Positions 1 through 8,792 of a stretch of 64,000 bases of DNA are shown piece by piece (the first letter of the stretch is position 1; every line of letters begins with the position of its first letter). Origin of the DNA: Mycobacterium terramassiliense (GTDB lineage: Bacteria > Actinomycetota > Actinomycetes > Mycobacteriales > Mycobacteriaceae); the NCBI RefSeq assembly GCF_900157385.1, contig NZ_LT717700.1:1178216-1242215 (forward strand), written 5' to 3'. A program made the position numbers and the translations under genes. A model generated the notes under the pieces. It was not told the DNA's origin. It saw only the letters and a program-made list of their open reading frames with translations, and did no database searches.

Positions 1-174
1 GGCGGGCAGGGCGTCACGGGGCGGGGTGGCGACGGCGGGAACGGCGGCGGCGCCGCGCTGTTCGGCAACGGCGGTACCGGCGGCAACGCCGGGATCGGCA
101 CGCCCGAGGGCGGCGTCGGTACCGGCGGCACGGGCGGGCTCATCGGCTCGCGCGGGAACGACGGGCTGGCCTAG
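1..174 (+). CDS. C-terminal end of a PE_PGRS family protein (5' truncated by window edge)
   Basis: Reading from base 1 in frame gives 57 residues ending at TAG 172-174. The text is built of Gly-Gly-X repeats such as GGDGGNGGGAALFGNGGTGG and ends in a GTGGTGGLIGSRGNDGLA-type tail. This is the usual C-terminus of PE_PGRS proteins, which are surface-exposed or secreted through type VII systems. The N-terminal PE domain lies outside the window, so a PPE-MPTR or other Gly-rich protein cannot be fully excluded. Codon use is dominated by GGC, as normal for PGRS. The gene is convergent with udgA. Confidence 0.75.
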   Translation, partial: GGQGVTGRGGDGGNGGGAALFGNGGTGGNAGIGTPEGGVGTGGTGGLIGSRGNDGLA

Positions 175-259
175 ACGCGGATGGCGGATGGCGCCGACTC
201 GGCCGCTTACGGCGCCGGGTGTGGGGGTTATGCACGTTTCTAGCTAACTTTTGGGCGTA

Positions 260-1747
260 TCACCGACGGTCGGCGGATGATGCCATCGCAAACGAATCTG
301 CGGTCTCTCCGCTAGGCCGCGGGCGGCGACCCGCAGCGCCCGGCTCCGCCGCGCTCGCGATCTCCGCTAGGCCGCGGCGCCCCGAGGCGGAGCGCCCGGC
401 TCCGCCGCGCTCGCGATCTCCGCTAGGCCGCGGCGCCCCGAGGCGGAACACCCGCCACCCCGCCCGCTGCCAGCGGGCGAACTCCAGGCAATTGCGCCCG
501 TCGACGATGACACGCGCCCGCACCCGGTCGGCCAGGCCGTCGGGGTCGAGGTCGACGAATTGCCGCCACTCGGTGAGCACCAGCACCGCATCCGCGCGCT
601 CACAAGCCTCTTCGACCGACACCGCGTAGTTCAGCGTCGGGAACAGCCGCTGTGCGTTGTCGAGCGCCTTGGGGTCGTACACGTTGACCGCGGCACCGTT
701 GAGCTGCAGCTGCCCTGCGACGTTGAGCGCGGGTGAGTCACGCACATCGTCGGATTCGGGTTTGAACGCCGCACCCAGCACGGCAATGTTGGCGCCCAGC
801 AGCGAACCGCCGCACGCCGCGGTGGCCAGTTCGACCATCCGGGTGCGCCTGCGCATGTTGATGCTGTCGACCTCGCGCAGGAAGGTCAGCGCCTGGTCTG
901 CCCCCAGCTCACCCGCGCGAGCCATGAACGCGCGGATGTCCTTGGGCAGGCAGCCGCCGCCGAAACCCAATCCGGCGTTGAGGAATTGGCGACCGATGCG
1001 AGAGTCGTACCCGAGCGCGTCGGCCAGCAGGCTGACGTCGGCGCCCGCGGCCTCGCACACCTCGGAAATGGCGTTGATGAACGAGATCTTGGTCGCCAGA
1101 AAGGCGTTGGCGGAGACCTTCACCAACTCCGCGGTCTGCAGGTCGGTCACCAGGAACGGGACCCCCGCCTCGAGCAGCGGACCGTACAGCTCGCGGACGG
1201 CGCCCTCCGCCCGCGTCGAATCCTGTTGTATGCCCAGCACGATGCGATCCGGGTGCAGGGTGTCGTGTACCGCGTAGCCCTCGCGCAAAAACTCCGGGTT
1301 CCAGGCGATTTCGACGTCGACCCCGGGCGGCGCCAGCGCGGCGGCGCGCTGGTTCAGCTCGGCCGCAGTGCCCACCGGGACCGTCGACTTGCCGATGAGC
1401 ACCGACGGCCTGGTCAACCGTGGCACCAGCGCGTCGATGACGGCGTGCACGTGGCACAGGTCGGCGCCGTATTCGCCCTTCTTTTGCGGCGTGCCCACGC
1501 CCAGGAAGTGGACGTCGGCGAAATCGGCCGCCAGGTCGTAGTCGGTGGTGAACTGCAGCCGCCCGGCGGCCAGGTTGTCCCTCAACAACTTTCGCAGTCC
1601 GGGCTCGTAGAAGGGGATGTCACCGCCGGCCAGCTTGGCGATCTTGCCCGCGTCGATGTCGACGCCGACGACGTCATGTCCCAGTTCCGCCATCCCTGCC
1701 GCGTGCGTGGCGCCCAGGTAACCGGTGCCAAAGACGGTGCATCGCAT
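260..1747 (-). CDS. udgA: UDP-glucose 6-dehydrogenase, C-terminally extended by repeats
   Basis: NAD-dependent oxidation of UDP-glucose to UDP-glucuronate in the cytoplasm. The N-terminal Rossmann motif FGTGYLGATHAAGMAELGH, the catalytic-cysteine segment GLGFGGGCLPKD near residue 260 and the C-terminal GAAFKPESDDVRDSPAL domain identify the family; it corresponds to Rv0322 of M. tuberculosis. The start ATG at 1747 gives the canonical MRCTVFGTGYLG. The ORF is 495 residues, about 50 longer than the usual ~440. The family-like sequence ends at VFRLGAPRP near residue 443. The rest is a translation of a 55/56-bp tandem repeat (306-447) in which a TAG is missed by one base, so the tail is probably an accident and not a domain. 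It points away from the DUF7159 cluster and dcd lies further upstream, as in H37Rv. Confidence 0.93.
   Translation of the reverse strand: MRCTVFGTGYLGATHAAGMAELGHDVVGVDIDAGKIAKLAGGDIPFYEPGLRKLLRDNLAAGRLQFTTDYDLAADFADVHFLGVGTPQKKGEYGADLCHVHAVIDALVPRLTRPSVLIGKSTVPVGTAAELNQRAAALAPPGVDVEIAWNPEFLREGYAVHDTLHPDRIVLGIQQDSTRAEGAVRELYGPLLEAGVPFLVTDLQTAELVKVSANAFLATKISFINAISEVCEAAGADVSLLADALGYDSRIGRQFLNAGLGFGGGCLPKDIRAFMARAGELGADQALTFLREVDSINMRRRTRMVELATAACGGSLLGANIAVLGAAFKPESDDVRDSPALNVAGQLQLNGAAVNVYDPKALDNAQRLFPTLNYAVSVEEACERADAVLVLTEWRQFVDLDPDGLADRVRARVIVDGRNCLEFARWQRAGWRVFRLGAPRPSGDRERGGAGRSASGRRGLAEIASAAEPGAAGRRPRPSGETADSFAMASSADRR
306..447. repeat. Tandem 55/56-bp repeat at the 3' end of udgA
   Basis: Two full units (306-360 and 361-416) and a partial third (417-447) begin with the same TCTCCGCTAGGCCGCG. 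Units 2 and 3 are identical over the 31 bp they share, which includes the last family-like codons of udgA. Unit 1 diverges in its middle and is one base shorter, so the copies sit in different frames. The reverse complement of unit 1 resembles a sequence just after the stop of the PadR-like gene (23018-23060, about 38 of 43 positions by eye). Confidence 0.85.
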
Positions 1748-1774
1748 ACCACCGGTGTAGGTGGCCGCGATGAG

Positions 1775-2896
1775 CTAACTGCATCGCGCCGCTGAGCGGG
1801 AGGCAAACGGCAGATGACACCTGCTCGCAGAACGCCTAGTGGTGACCGCCGAACCCGCCGTGACCGCCGCCGAAGCCGCCGCCACCGTGGCCGCCCCCGC
1901 CCCCGGGGAACCCGGGGAACCCGCCGCCGCCGTGCGGGCCGCCGAACCCGCCGCCGGGACCGCCGAACCCGCCACCGGGCGGGCCGCCGGGGCGACGACG
2001 TTCTTGCTGATATCCGGTCGCTGGTCCGCATGCGGCCGAATGCCGATGGCGAGCGCAAGCGCCGCGGCACCGACGACGAGAATTGCGGTCGCGCCGAGGA
2101 CTGCCAACAGTTTTCGGCTGCGTCGCTCGCCGGAATGCCGGTCGTCCTCGGGCGACGGATCGGCCTCGGCGCTGTAGGCCAGCACGGGCGCGGGGTCCTC
2201 GACATAGGGCATGGCAACCGTGCTCGGCGCGCCCAATTGCTGGTTGGCTGACGCCAACGCGGCGCCCCGCGCCAGGGCCATCTCCGGTTCCTCGGGCGCC
2301 GTCACCGACAGCGAAGTCGCCGCGTCCAACGCCGGCTTGATCGACGGGACGTCCACGCCGGATCCGACGAGGAATACCCCGTCGGGGCGGGCGGGCATCG
2401 ATTCGGCGCCGGCGACCATCGCGGCCAGCTCCGCGAGCGCGGCATCCTCGCGGTGGGGCAGCGGTTTTTGTTGCACGTCGGCGATCGACCCGTCGGCCGT
2501 GTCGACGACGGCCAGCGTCGCGACTGCCGGCTGCACGAACAGCAGTGCGGTGCGGGCGCAATTGGTTGCGCTGCCGACCGCCTGAGCCAGCGCCGCTGCG
2601 GCCACGAACGCCGAGACGAGCATGACGTTTTCGATCTTGCGTTCCGCCAGGGCATTTCGCAGCGCCGTCGCGGCGCTTTGGTCCGTCCACGTCACCCCGG
2701 CGGATTTCACCTGATAGCCGCCTTCGGCCGCGCTTTCGGTGGTCCCGAGGATGGCCTCGATCGCCTGATCGGCCGCGGTGACGCCCGGGACATGAAAGTC
2801 GGCCTGGTCGACGGTGACGCCGCCGGCACCTTCACCCTCGACGAGCACCATGCGGACCGTCTCGGGTGTCAGAGACACCCCAAGGACGATGTCCAC
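1775..2896 (-). CDS. DUF7159-type membrane protein, paralog 1, with frame change in the Gly-rich tail
   Basis: A mycobacterial family of unknown function. The order is a ~250-residue N-terminal domain (DIVLGVSLTP..., GVTWTDQ, ENVMLVSAF, ATLAVVDTADGSI, FLVGSGVDVPSIKPAL, EPEMALARGAALASA), a membrane helix (LLAVLGATAILVVGAAALALAIGI), then a low-complexity tail. GTG at 2896 is chosen over ATG 2947 because GGGGGAGC lies just upstream and paralogs begin (M/V)DIVLGVS. In this frame the tail turns into an Ala/Ser-rich, paralog-unlike sequence ending at 1775. One frame over, from about 2000 down to TAG 1836-1838, the DNA encodes the family tail (PGGGFGG...GHGGFGGHH). An indel near 1990-2005, or a sequencing error in the G/C run, is therefore likely. 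First of three tandem copies. Confidence 0.75.
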   Translation of the reverse strand: MDIVLGVSLTPETVRMVLVEGEGAGGVTVDQADFHVPGVTAADQAIEAILGTTESAAEGGYQVKSAGVTWTDQSAATALRNALAERKIENVMLVSAFVAAAALAQAVGSATNCARTALLFVQPAVATLAVVDTADGSIADVQQKPLPHREDAALAELAAMVAGAESMPARPDGVFLVGSGVDVPSIKPALDAATSLSVTAPEEPEMALARGAALASANQQLGAPSTVAMPYVEDPAPVLAYSAEADPSPEDDRHSGERRSRKLLAVLGATAILVVGAAALALAIGIRPHADQRPDISKNVVAPAARPVAGSAVPAAGSAARTAAAGSPGSPGAGAATVAAASAAVTAGSAVTTRRSASRCHLPFASRSAARCS

Positions 2897-3029
2897 CGCT
2901 CCCCCATTTCGAAACTTGTTCGCTGACAACCTGATTGCCCCACGCATCGCGCCGAGAGTTTCGGTCGCGACCAGACCCTATCCGCCACCCTAGCTCGTGG
3001 GCCGGCAAACGCCTGGCAACGCCGAACGG

Positions 3030-4520
3030 TTACCTGTGCCCGAAGCCGCCGAATCCGTGGCCGCCGCCGAAGCCGCCGAACCCGTGCCCACCGCCGAAGC
3101 CGCCGTGACCTCCGCCGAAAAGACCATGCCCGCCGAACGGGCCGCGGCCGCCACCGAAGGGGCCGCGCGGGGCCGGCCCGCCGCCGAAGGGGCCGCGGAT
3201 CGGCGGGCCAGCCAGGGGGCCGCGGACCGGCGGTCCGACGAACGGCACGCGCGGCACGGGAACGAACACGGGCGGCGGAATGACCGGAACCGGGGCGGGC
3301 GGCGCCGCGGGGACCGGCGCGGCCGCGGGGGGCGCGATGGGATGCCCCGGTCGCGGCGCCGCGGGGACCGGCGCGGCCGCGGGGGGCGCGATGGGATGCG
3401 GCGCCGCGACCGGGGCGGGCGCTGGGATCTTCGGCTGAGCCTGCGGCACCGGCGCGGGCGCGGGCGGCTGCGCCGGAGCGATGATGTTTTCGTTGGGGCT
3501 GGGCCGTAAGGCCACCGTCGGGCGGATGCCGATCGCCAGCGCAATCTCCAGCGCCACCACCGCGCTGATGAAAATCACCGCGAGCGTGCTGCCCACCAGC
3601 AGCACCGACTTGCGCCGCTGGGTGTCCTCCAGGCCGATGACCGTGTGGGCATCAGCGTCCTCGTCGGGCACGGCACTGTAGGCAACGTCGGAATCGGATT
3701 GCTGCGAAACGGAGCGGTATTCGGGTTGGTACGCGGGCAACAGTCCGGGAACCTGGCCGGCGAGCGCCAACGGGTCGACCTCGCCCGTGCCGGGGTCCAG
3801 CGCGTAGGCCAGCGCCGCCGTGGACGACGCGAACAACGGCGCGTTCGCCGAGGCCAGCGCCGCGCCGTGGGCGAGCGCCATCTCCGGCTCGTCGGGAGCC
3901 GACAGCGCAAGGGAAGTCGCGGCCTCCAGGGCCGGCTTGATCAGCGGGATGTCTACGCCCGAGCCGACGACCACCACACCCTCCGGGCGCGTTTCCAACG
4001 CTTCGGCGCCCGAGACCATATCGACGAGCTCGGCGACCGCCTCGTCTTCGTCGTCGGCCAGAGCCCTCCGATGGACCTCCGAGATGGATCCGTCCGCGGT
4101 GTCGACCACCGCCAACGTCGCGGTGTAGGGCTCGACGAAGAGCAGCGCGGTGCGCGCATAGTTGGTGGCGTCTCCCACCGCCTGGGCCAGGGCGGCGGCG
4201 GCCATGAAGGCCGAGACCAGCATGACGTTTTCGATCTTGTGGGCGATGAGAGCGTCACGCAGCAGCGCCGCCTCGACGTGATCGGTCCACGTCACTCCCG
4301 TGGACAGCAGCCGGTAACCGCCCTGGTGGGCGCCTTCGCGCGTGCCCAGGATGGCGGAGACCACCTGGTTGGGCGCGGCGGAAGGCGCCGTCGGCGACCG
4401 ATCCGCATCGACATCGAAGTTGTCCTGGTCGACGGTGGCCCCGTCGGCGCATTCGCCTTCCACCAACACCATGCGGACCTTCGTCGGCGTCATCGAGACA
4501 CCAAGCACGATGCCCACCAC
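3030..4520 (-). CDS. DUF7159-type membrane protein, paralog 2
   Basis: Same architecture as its neighbours: N-terminal domain (GIVLGVSMTPTKVRMVLVEGE, GVTWTDHVEAALLRDALIAHKIENVMLVSAF, TATLAVVDTADGSI, VVVGSGVDIPLIKPALEAATS, EPEMALAHGAALASA), one membrane helix (SVLLVGSTLAVIFISAVVALEIALAIGI, about residues 305-330), then a Pro/Ala-rich linker and a Gly-Phe-His tail (GGFGGGHGFGGFG). GTG 4520 is preferred over ATG 4601: GGGGGAG lies about 10 bases upstream and the start aligns with the paralogs. The linker holds an 18-residue repeat, HPIAPPAAAPVPAAPRPG, from an exact 44-bp DNA repeat. Predicted cytoplasmic head with an outward tail, or the reverse; function unknown. Confidence 0.82.
   Translation of the reverse strand: MVGIVLGVSMTPTKVRMVLVEGECADGATVDQDNFDVDADRSPTAPSAAPNQVVSAILGTREGAHQGGYRLLSTGVTWTDHVEAALLRDALIAHKIENVMLVSAFMAAAALAQAVGDATNYARTALLFVEPYTATLAVVDTADGSISEVHRRALADDEDEAVAELVDMVSGAEALETRPEGVVVVGSGVDIPLIKPALEAATSLALSAPDEPEMALAHGAALASANAPLFASSTAALAYALDPGTGEVDPLALAGQVPGLLPAYQPEYRSVSQQSDSDVAYSAVPDEDADAHTVIGLEDTQRRKSVLLVGSTLAVIFISAVVALEIALAIGIRPTVALRPSPNENIIAPAQPPAPAPVPQAQPKIPAPAPVAAPHPIAPPAAAPVPAAPRPGHPIAPPAAAPVPAAPPAPVPVIPPPVFVPVPRVPFVGPPVRGPLAGPPIRGPFGGGPAPRGPFGGGRGPFGGHGLFGGGHGGFGGGHGFGGFGGGHGFGGFGHR
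3301..3398. repeat. 44-bp direct repeat (period 54) inside DUF7159 paralog 2
   Basis: Bases 3301-3344 and 3355-3398 are identical (GGCGCCGCGGGGACCGGCGC... to GCGATGGGATG). The 54-bp period equals 18 codons, so the protein frame is kept. A recent in-frame duplication in the proline-rich linker. Confidence 0.9.
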
Positions 4521-4791
4521 CGCTGAAAACTCCCCCTTGGTAGTTTGCTGCGCCGCGGCGACAGACGCGGCGGCGACGCATTCCTTCAGACTCTCTGCCA
4601 CAGCAGCGCGGGCTCCGAGAATCCGTAATTAGCTGGGCGTTATGAAGTTCTGGTTGTGAGGAGACAGGGCGGCGCGGGTTTTCGGCCAGCCCAACGGTTC
4701 GAGCCTACCCGCGCCGTCGCGGGGGTGTTAAGCGCAAAGCCGGCCTGCGTTAGCCGTGTCGCAACGCCGGAGATCGGGCCCTGCGTCTGGG

Positions 4792-6675
4792 CTAGTGGTG
4801 CCCGCCGCCGCTGTGGCCGCCGCCGAACCCGCCACCACCGCCGCCGAAGCCGCCACCGCCGCCGAAGCCGCCGTGACCGCCACCGCCGAAGGGCCCGCCG
4901 CCGCCGCCGAACGGACCACCACCGCCGCCGCCAAACGGACCACCACCACCGCCGCCGAACGGACCGCCCCCGGGAGCGCCGCCGCCGAACGGTCCGTGAC
5001 CGCCGAACGGACCGGAACCACCACCGAACGGACCGGAACCACCACCGAACGGACCGGGACTGGCGGGCTCGCCGCCGCCGGGAGCGCCGCCGCCGAAGGG
5101 TCCGTGACCGCCAAACGGACCGGGACCACCACCGAAAGGCCCGTTTCCGCCGAAGGGACCGTGACCGCCGAACGGACCGGGACCGGCCGGCTCGCCGCCG
5201 CCGGGACCACCGGGGCCCTCACCGGGGATGTGGATGGGACCGCCGCCGGGCCCTTCGCCCGGGATGGGTAGCGGGCCTTCGCCCGGAGTTTGGTGCGGCG
5301 GCGAGTGCGGAACCGTGATGCCGCCCTGCGGCGGCACCGGCTGCGGAACATGCACCGGCAGTTGGGGCACCACGGGGCGCGGGGCCTGAATGATCGGCGG
5401 GCTCACCACCGGGTTCGGGATGGGCACGCGGATCGGTGGCACCAGAATCGGCGCCACGGGCGGAACGACGACCGGAACCGGCACCACCGGAGCCGCCGGA
5501 ATGGGCGGCGCGGGCGGAGCGGCTGGAATGGGGGCCGCCGCCGGCGGGGTCACCGGCCTGGGCGCCATCATCGGCTGCGGCACGGTGAAGTTTGGCTTCG
5601 GCGCGGCCGCCTGAACCGGCGCGGGCGCGGGAGCCTGTTGCGTTGGGACGATGAGACTTTGGCCGGGGGTGGGCCGCAGCGCGACGGTCCCGGTCGTGCG
5701 GATGCCGATCGCCAGCGCGATTTCCAGCGCCAGCACCGCGCTGATGCCAACGACCGCCAAGCCGCTGCCCACCAGCAGGACCGGCCTGCGACGCGGTTGC
5801 TCCGGCGCTTGAGTGAACAGCTTCTCGATGACGACCGTCTGGGCGTCGGCGTCGTCGTCCGCGACGGCGCTGTAGGCGAGGTCGTCGCCGGGTTCGTCCC
5901 CGACCCTGAGGTAGTCGGGTATCGCGTACTGGTCGACGGCTCCGGTGCCGGGATCCTGGGCGTAGGCCAGCGCCGCGGTCGACGAGGCGAACAGCGGGGC
6001 GTTCGCCGACGCCAGAGCCGCGCCCCGCGCCAGCGCGGTCTCCGGCTCCTCCGGCGCGCTCACATCAAGGGACGTCACCGACTCCAGCGCCGGCTTGATC
6101 GGGGCGATGTCGACGCCCGAACCGACCACGAACAGACCGTCGGGAACCAGTTCCGTCTTCTCCAGGCCGGCGACCATCCCGGCGAGTTGTGTGACGGCGT
6201 CGTCGTAGGACTCGGCGTAGATCGGTTGTTTGTAGACGTCGGCGATGGAACCGTCGGACGTCTCGACGATGGCCAGCGTTGCGGTATCGGGCTCCACATA
6301 GAGCACCGCGGTGCGCTCGTACCCCACTGCGCCACCGACACTTTGGGCTAACGCCGCCGCGGCCAGGAACGCCGACACCAGCATGACGTTCTCGATCTTG
6401 TGCGCCGCCAGCGCGTCGCGCAACGCGGCCGCCTCGAGTTGGTCGGTCCACGTCACGCCGATTGCCGCCAGCTCCAGGCCGGCGTCGGCGGCACCCTCGC
6501 GGGTCCCCAGAATGGCGGAGACTACTTGGTCAGGCGCGCTCGCGGTGGCCGCGTCGTTGGCCGCAGTGACGTCAAAGTCGTCCTCTTCGACCGTTGCGCC
6601 GTCGGCGTTTTCCCCCTCTAGCACCACCATCTGAATCGATGCCGGTGCCATCGACACCCCGAGCACGATATCCAA
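4792..6675 (-). CDS. DUF7159-type membrane protein, paralog 3, with very long Gly-Pro-Phe tail
   Basis: About 627 residues. The N-terminal ~280 residues carry the family landmarks (DIVLGVSMAPASIQMVVLEGE, GVTWTDQLEAAALRDALAAHKIENVMLVSAFLAAAALAQ, YVEPDTATLAIVETSDGSI, FVVGSGVDIAPIKPAL, EPETALARGAALASANAP). A membrane helix follows (VLLVGSGLAVVGISAVLALEIALAIGI, near residue 340), then ~110 residues of Pro-rich linker and ~170 residues of GPFGG/GGHGPFGGG repeats ending SGGGHH. TTG 6675 is preferred because GGAGGGGG lies 5-12 bases upstream and it yields (M)DIVLGVS; the in-frame TTG 6690 overlaps that site. The tail length differs strongly between paralogs, which suggests repeat expansion. Role unknown. 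Confidence 0.82.
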   Translation of the reverse strand: MDIVLGVSMAPASIQMVVLEGENADGATVEEDDFDVTAANDAATASAPDQVVSAILGTREGAADAGLELAAIGVTWTDQLEAAALRDALAAHKIENVMLVSAFLAAAALAQSVGGAVGYERTAVLYVEPDTATLAIVETSDGSIADVYKQPIYAESYDDAVTQLAGMVAGLEKTELVPDGLFVVGSGVDIAPIKPALESVTSLDVSAPEEPETALARGAALASANAPLFASSTAALAYAQDPGTGAVDQYAIPDYLRVGDEPGDDLAYSAVADDDADAQTVVIEKLFTQAPEQPRRRPVLLVGSGLAVVGISAVLALEIALAIGIRTTGTVALRPTPGQSLIVPTQQAPAPAPVQAAAPKPNFTVPQPMMAPRPVTPPAAAPIPAAPPAPPIPAAPVVPVPVVVPPVAPILVPPIRVPIPNPVVSPPIIQAPRPVVPQLPVHVPQPVPPQGGITVPHSPPHQTPGEGPLPIPGEGPGGGPIHIPGEGPGGPGGGEPAGPGPFGGHGPFGGNGPFGGGPGPFGGHGPFGGGAPGGGEPASPGPFGGGSGPFGGGSGPFGGHGPFGGGAPGGGPFGGGGGGPFGGGGGGPFGGGGGPFGGGGHGGFGGGGGFGGGGGGFGGGHSGGGHH

Positions 6676-6781
6676 TACAACCCCCTCCAAAAGTCTCGCT
6701 AGACGAAGCCATGGTCGAGTGGGCAGTTACCAAGGCCCCTACATCATCGCGCAAAATCGCCGTGGCGGCGCGGTGTCGAAC

Positions 6782-7354
6782 CTATGTAGACCTTATGAAG
6801 TTCTGGTACGACCGCGACGGTGTCGGCCCCCGCTGACCCTGATATTTCGACCCTACGCGCGAGCTGCCATAGGGGTGTTCGGCCGGGCTCGTCAACCGCA
6901 GGATGCACAGCTGACCGATCTTCATGCCCGGCCACAGGGTGATGGGCAGGTTTGCGACGTTGGACAGCTCGAGCGTGATGTGCCCGCTGAAGCCGGGGTC
7001 GATGAAGCCCGCGGTCGAATGCGTCAGCAGACCCAGACGTCCGAGGGATGACTTGCCCTCCAAGCGTCCGGCGAGGTCCTCGGGCAGGGTGAACAACTCC
7101 AGCGTCGAGCCGAGCACGAACTCGCCGGGATGCAGCACGAACGGTTCGCCATCAACGGGTTCCACCAGGGTCGTCAGTTCGTCCTGCTGCTGCGCGGGGT
7201 CGATGTGGGTGTAGCGAGTGTTGTTGAAGACGCGGAACATGCAGTCGAGGCGAACGTCAATGCTCGACGGCTGCACCAACGTGTCGTCGTAGGGGTCGAT
7301 GCCCAACCGGCCGGAGCTGATTTCGGCCCTGAGGTCTCGATCGGAGAGCAGCAC
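6782..7354 (-). CDS. dcd: dCTP deaminase, dUMP-forming
   Basis: 190 residues, the same length as M. tuberculosis Dcd (Rv0321). Converts dCTP to dUMP (deaminase plus dUTPase) for thymidylate synthesis. Start [12 protein letters not shown]; signature [35 protein letters not shown], which holds the catalytic Ser/Arg and Glu residues of the trimeric dUTPase-like fold, and a C-terminal [16 protein letters not shown] arm that closes over the nucleotide. It lies between Rv0320-like and udgA-like genes, matching the H37Rv order Rv0320-Rv0321-Rv0322, with the DUF7159 trio inserted before udgA. Confidence 0.97.
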   Translation of the reverse strand: MLLSDRDLRAEISSGRLGIDPYDDTLVQPSSIDVRLDCMFRVFNNTRYTHIDPAQQQDELTTLVEPVDGEPFVLHPGEFVLGSTLELFTLPEDLAGRLEGKSSLGRLGLLTHSTAGFIDPGFSGHITLELSNVANLPITLWPGMKIGQLCILRLTSPAEHPYGSSRVGSKYQGQRGPTPSRSYQNFIRST

Positions 7355-7394
7355 GCGATGAGCCTATCTGCTGCCGGCCGCGGGCCGCCGTGAC

Positions 7395-8033
7395 TCAGCG
7401 GAGGTACATCTCCCCGCCCTTGGGGTATCCGCCTCCGGTCGTCGTGACGTGGACGTGGTCATAGTGGCCGAGCCTGCTGACCTGCGCGCCGGTGGGCGTG
7501 TAGTAGACCCCGCGCCAGATCGCGTCCTGGATCCCGAACCGATCCGCGTTGCGCAGCACGTACGCGACGATCTGGTTGCCGAGCGCGATGCCTTCGGAAC
7601 TGCCGGGATCGGGGATCATCACATCGATCGCCAGGCCGAGCGGATGCCAGGGCAGCGGATCTGGCCGCACGCCCCCGATTTGGTGGATCTGGGGGAACGT
7701 CGCGCTGATGCTGCGGGCCACCAGGATGGTCCGGACCTGGAGGCCCTGTTCCGGCGCGACGCCGACGGGCAAGAAACGCGAGCGCGCGTGGTATCTCGAT
7801 GCGGCCAGCTCGCCGTCGGCGAAACCGGCGCCTTTACGGGACATATTCACCGGTGCCGCGACGATTTCTAGGCAGCACGGCGCAATGTCGTCGATAACGG
7901 GCTTGGCCACCGTGTGGGTGGCGGCCGGGCGGATATCTCCGGCTGCCGCGAAGAAGATGGCCGCGGGAACGAGCATGCCTGCCAGCACTGCTGGTGACTT
8001 ACGTCGCTTCTTGGCTAATCGGTGGCGACCCAC
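7395..8033 (-). CDS. Exported peptidase M15-like protein (Rv0320-like)
   Basis: 212 residues starting at GTG 8033. A basic N-terminus and hydrophobic stretch (KKRRKSPAVLAGMLVPAAIFFAAAGD) form a signal peptide or anchor. The C-terminal half carries HPLGLAIDVMIPD and GHYDHVHVT, which resemble the zinc-ligand pattern (His...Asp...His) of LD/DD-carboxypeptidases of the M15/VanY type. A cell-envelope hydrolase is inferred. H37Rv annotates the homolog only as an exported protein. Stop lies 40 bases before the dcd start. Confidence 0.8.
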   Translation of the reverse strand: MGRHRLAKKRRKSPAVLAGMLVPAAIFFAAAGDIRPAATHTVAKPVIDDIAPCCLEIVAAPVNMSRKGAGFADGELAASRYHARSRFLPVGVAPEQGLQVRTILVARSISATFPQIHQIGGVRPDPLPWHPLGLAIDVMIPDPGSSEGIALGNQIVAYVLRNADRFGIQDAIWRGVYYTPTGAQVSRLGHYDHVHVTTTGGGYPKGGEMYLR

Positions 8034-8216
8034 TCAGAGCACATTACGGGCAGATCACGAAATAATAAACATCGAATGCCTAAGAGCCGTGGAAACGGCG
8101 CGAAGCCCATTTGACTTCCGTGCCGGGAGCGCGTGGTTCGCGACGACGCTGCCCGAGCTCCGCCGGAGCCGCCCACCGGCGCTGACCGCGGATGCTAGCC
8201 TTTTCGGGGCAACCGC

Positions 8217-8287
8217 GCCGATGTAGTTCAATGGCAGAACATCAGCTTCCCAAGCTGAATACGCGGGTTCGATTCCCGTCATCGGCT
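8217..8287 (+). tRNA. glyU: tRNA-Gly (anticodon CCC), CCA encoded at 8288-8290
   Basis: Folds as a 71-nt tRNA: acceptor GCCGATG pairs with CATCGGC (8280-8286), D arm GTTC/GAAC, anticodon stem TCAGC/GCTGA with loop TTCCCAA giving anticodon CCC, and T arm GCGGG TTCGATT CCCGT. The discriminator T is followed by an encoded CCA. The conserved gene order with H37Rv stops immediately after this tRNA. Confidence 0.95.
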
Positions 8288-8387
8288 CCACTGTTGAGCA
8301 GCGCGCCCACCCACCACATCGCGGTGGGAGTTGATCCACGCCGACCACTGGATCAACGGCGAGGGCGGCCACCATGAGGACGCTTCC

Positions 8388-8792
8388 TCATTGCAGAAAA
8401 GGCGGCGGCGGCGGGAGCTGCGGGACCAGCGGCTTGCTGCCATCGGGCGGCAAACCTGGCACCGTGGGCCCGACAGCGCCCGACATGAAAAGCGATCCCA
8501 ACCCGCCCAGCCAGCCCACGATCTCGGCCTCCGCTTGCTGGTAGGCAGCCGCCGATGCTTGCATGGCAAGCACGAATCGCTGATACAGCTCTTGCGCCGC
8601 TGCCGACACCTGCTGCCACTGCTGCCCCTGGGCGCTGAACGCCTGGGCGATGGCACCGGAGATCTCGTCTGCTGCGGCCGGGGCGATGGCCGCGGTGGAT
8701 ACCGCCGCCGCGGCGTTGGCCTCGCTGGTCGTCGCACCGATGCTGGACAGGTCGCCCGCCGCCGTGGTGAGTGCTTCTGTGATGACCCTCAT
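8388..8792 (-). CDS. Short PE family protein
   Basis: 134 residues. The N-terminal ~90 residues match a PE domain: MRVITEALTTAAGDLSSIG, an Ala-rich helix, EISGAIAQAFSAQGQQWQQVSAAAQELYQRF and AAAYQQAE. It then has a 40-residue Gly/Pro tail ending in LPPPPPFLQ. ATG 8792 is chosen because the PE domain begins there and AGAGGACG is about 10 bases upstream. PE proteins pair with PPE partners and leave through ESX systems. No PPE gene is adjacent, so this one is an orphan beside tRNA-Gly. Confidence 0.85.
   Translation of the reverse strand: MRVITEALTTAAGDLSSIGATTSEANAAAAVSTAAIAPAAADEISGAIAQAFSAQGQQWQQVSAAAQELYQRFVLAMQASAAAYQQAEAEIVGWLGGLGSLFMSGAVGPTVPGLPPDGSKPLVPQLPPPPPFLQ

Noticed and set aside
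4792..5300. Gly-Pro-Phe repeat region as CRISPR or tandem satellite
   Set aside because: Repeats are in-frame, codon-varied GPFGG units of a protein tail, without constant spacers.
8217..8290. tRNA-Gly as attachment site of an integrated element
   Set aside because: No integrase in the window and no second copy of the tRNA 3' end was seen.
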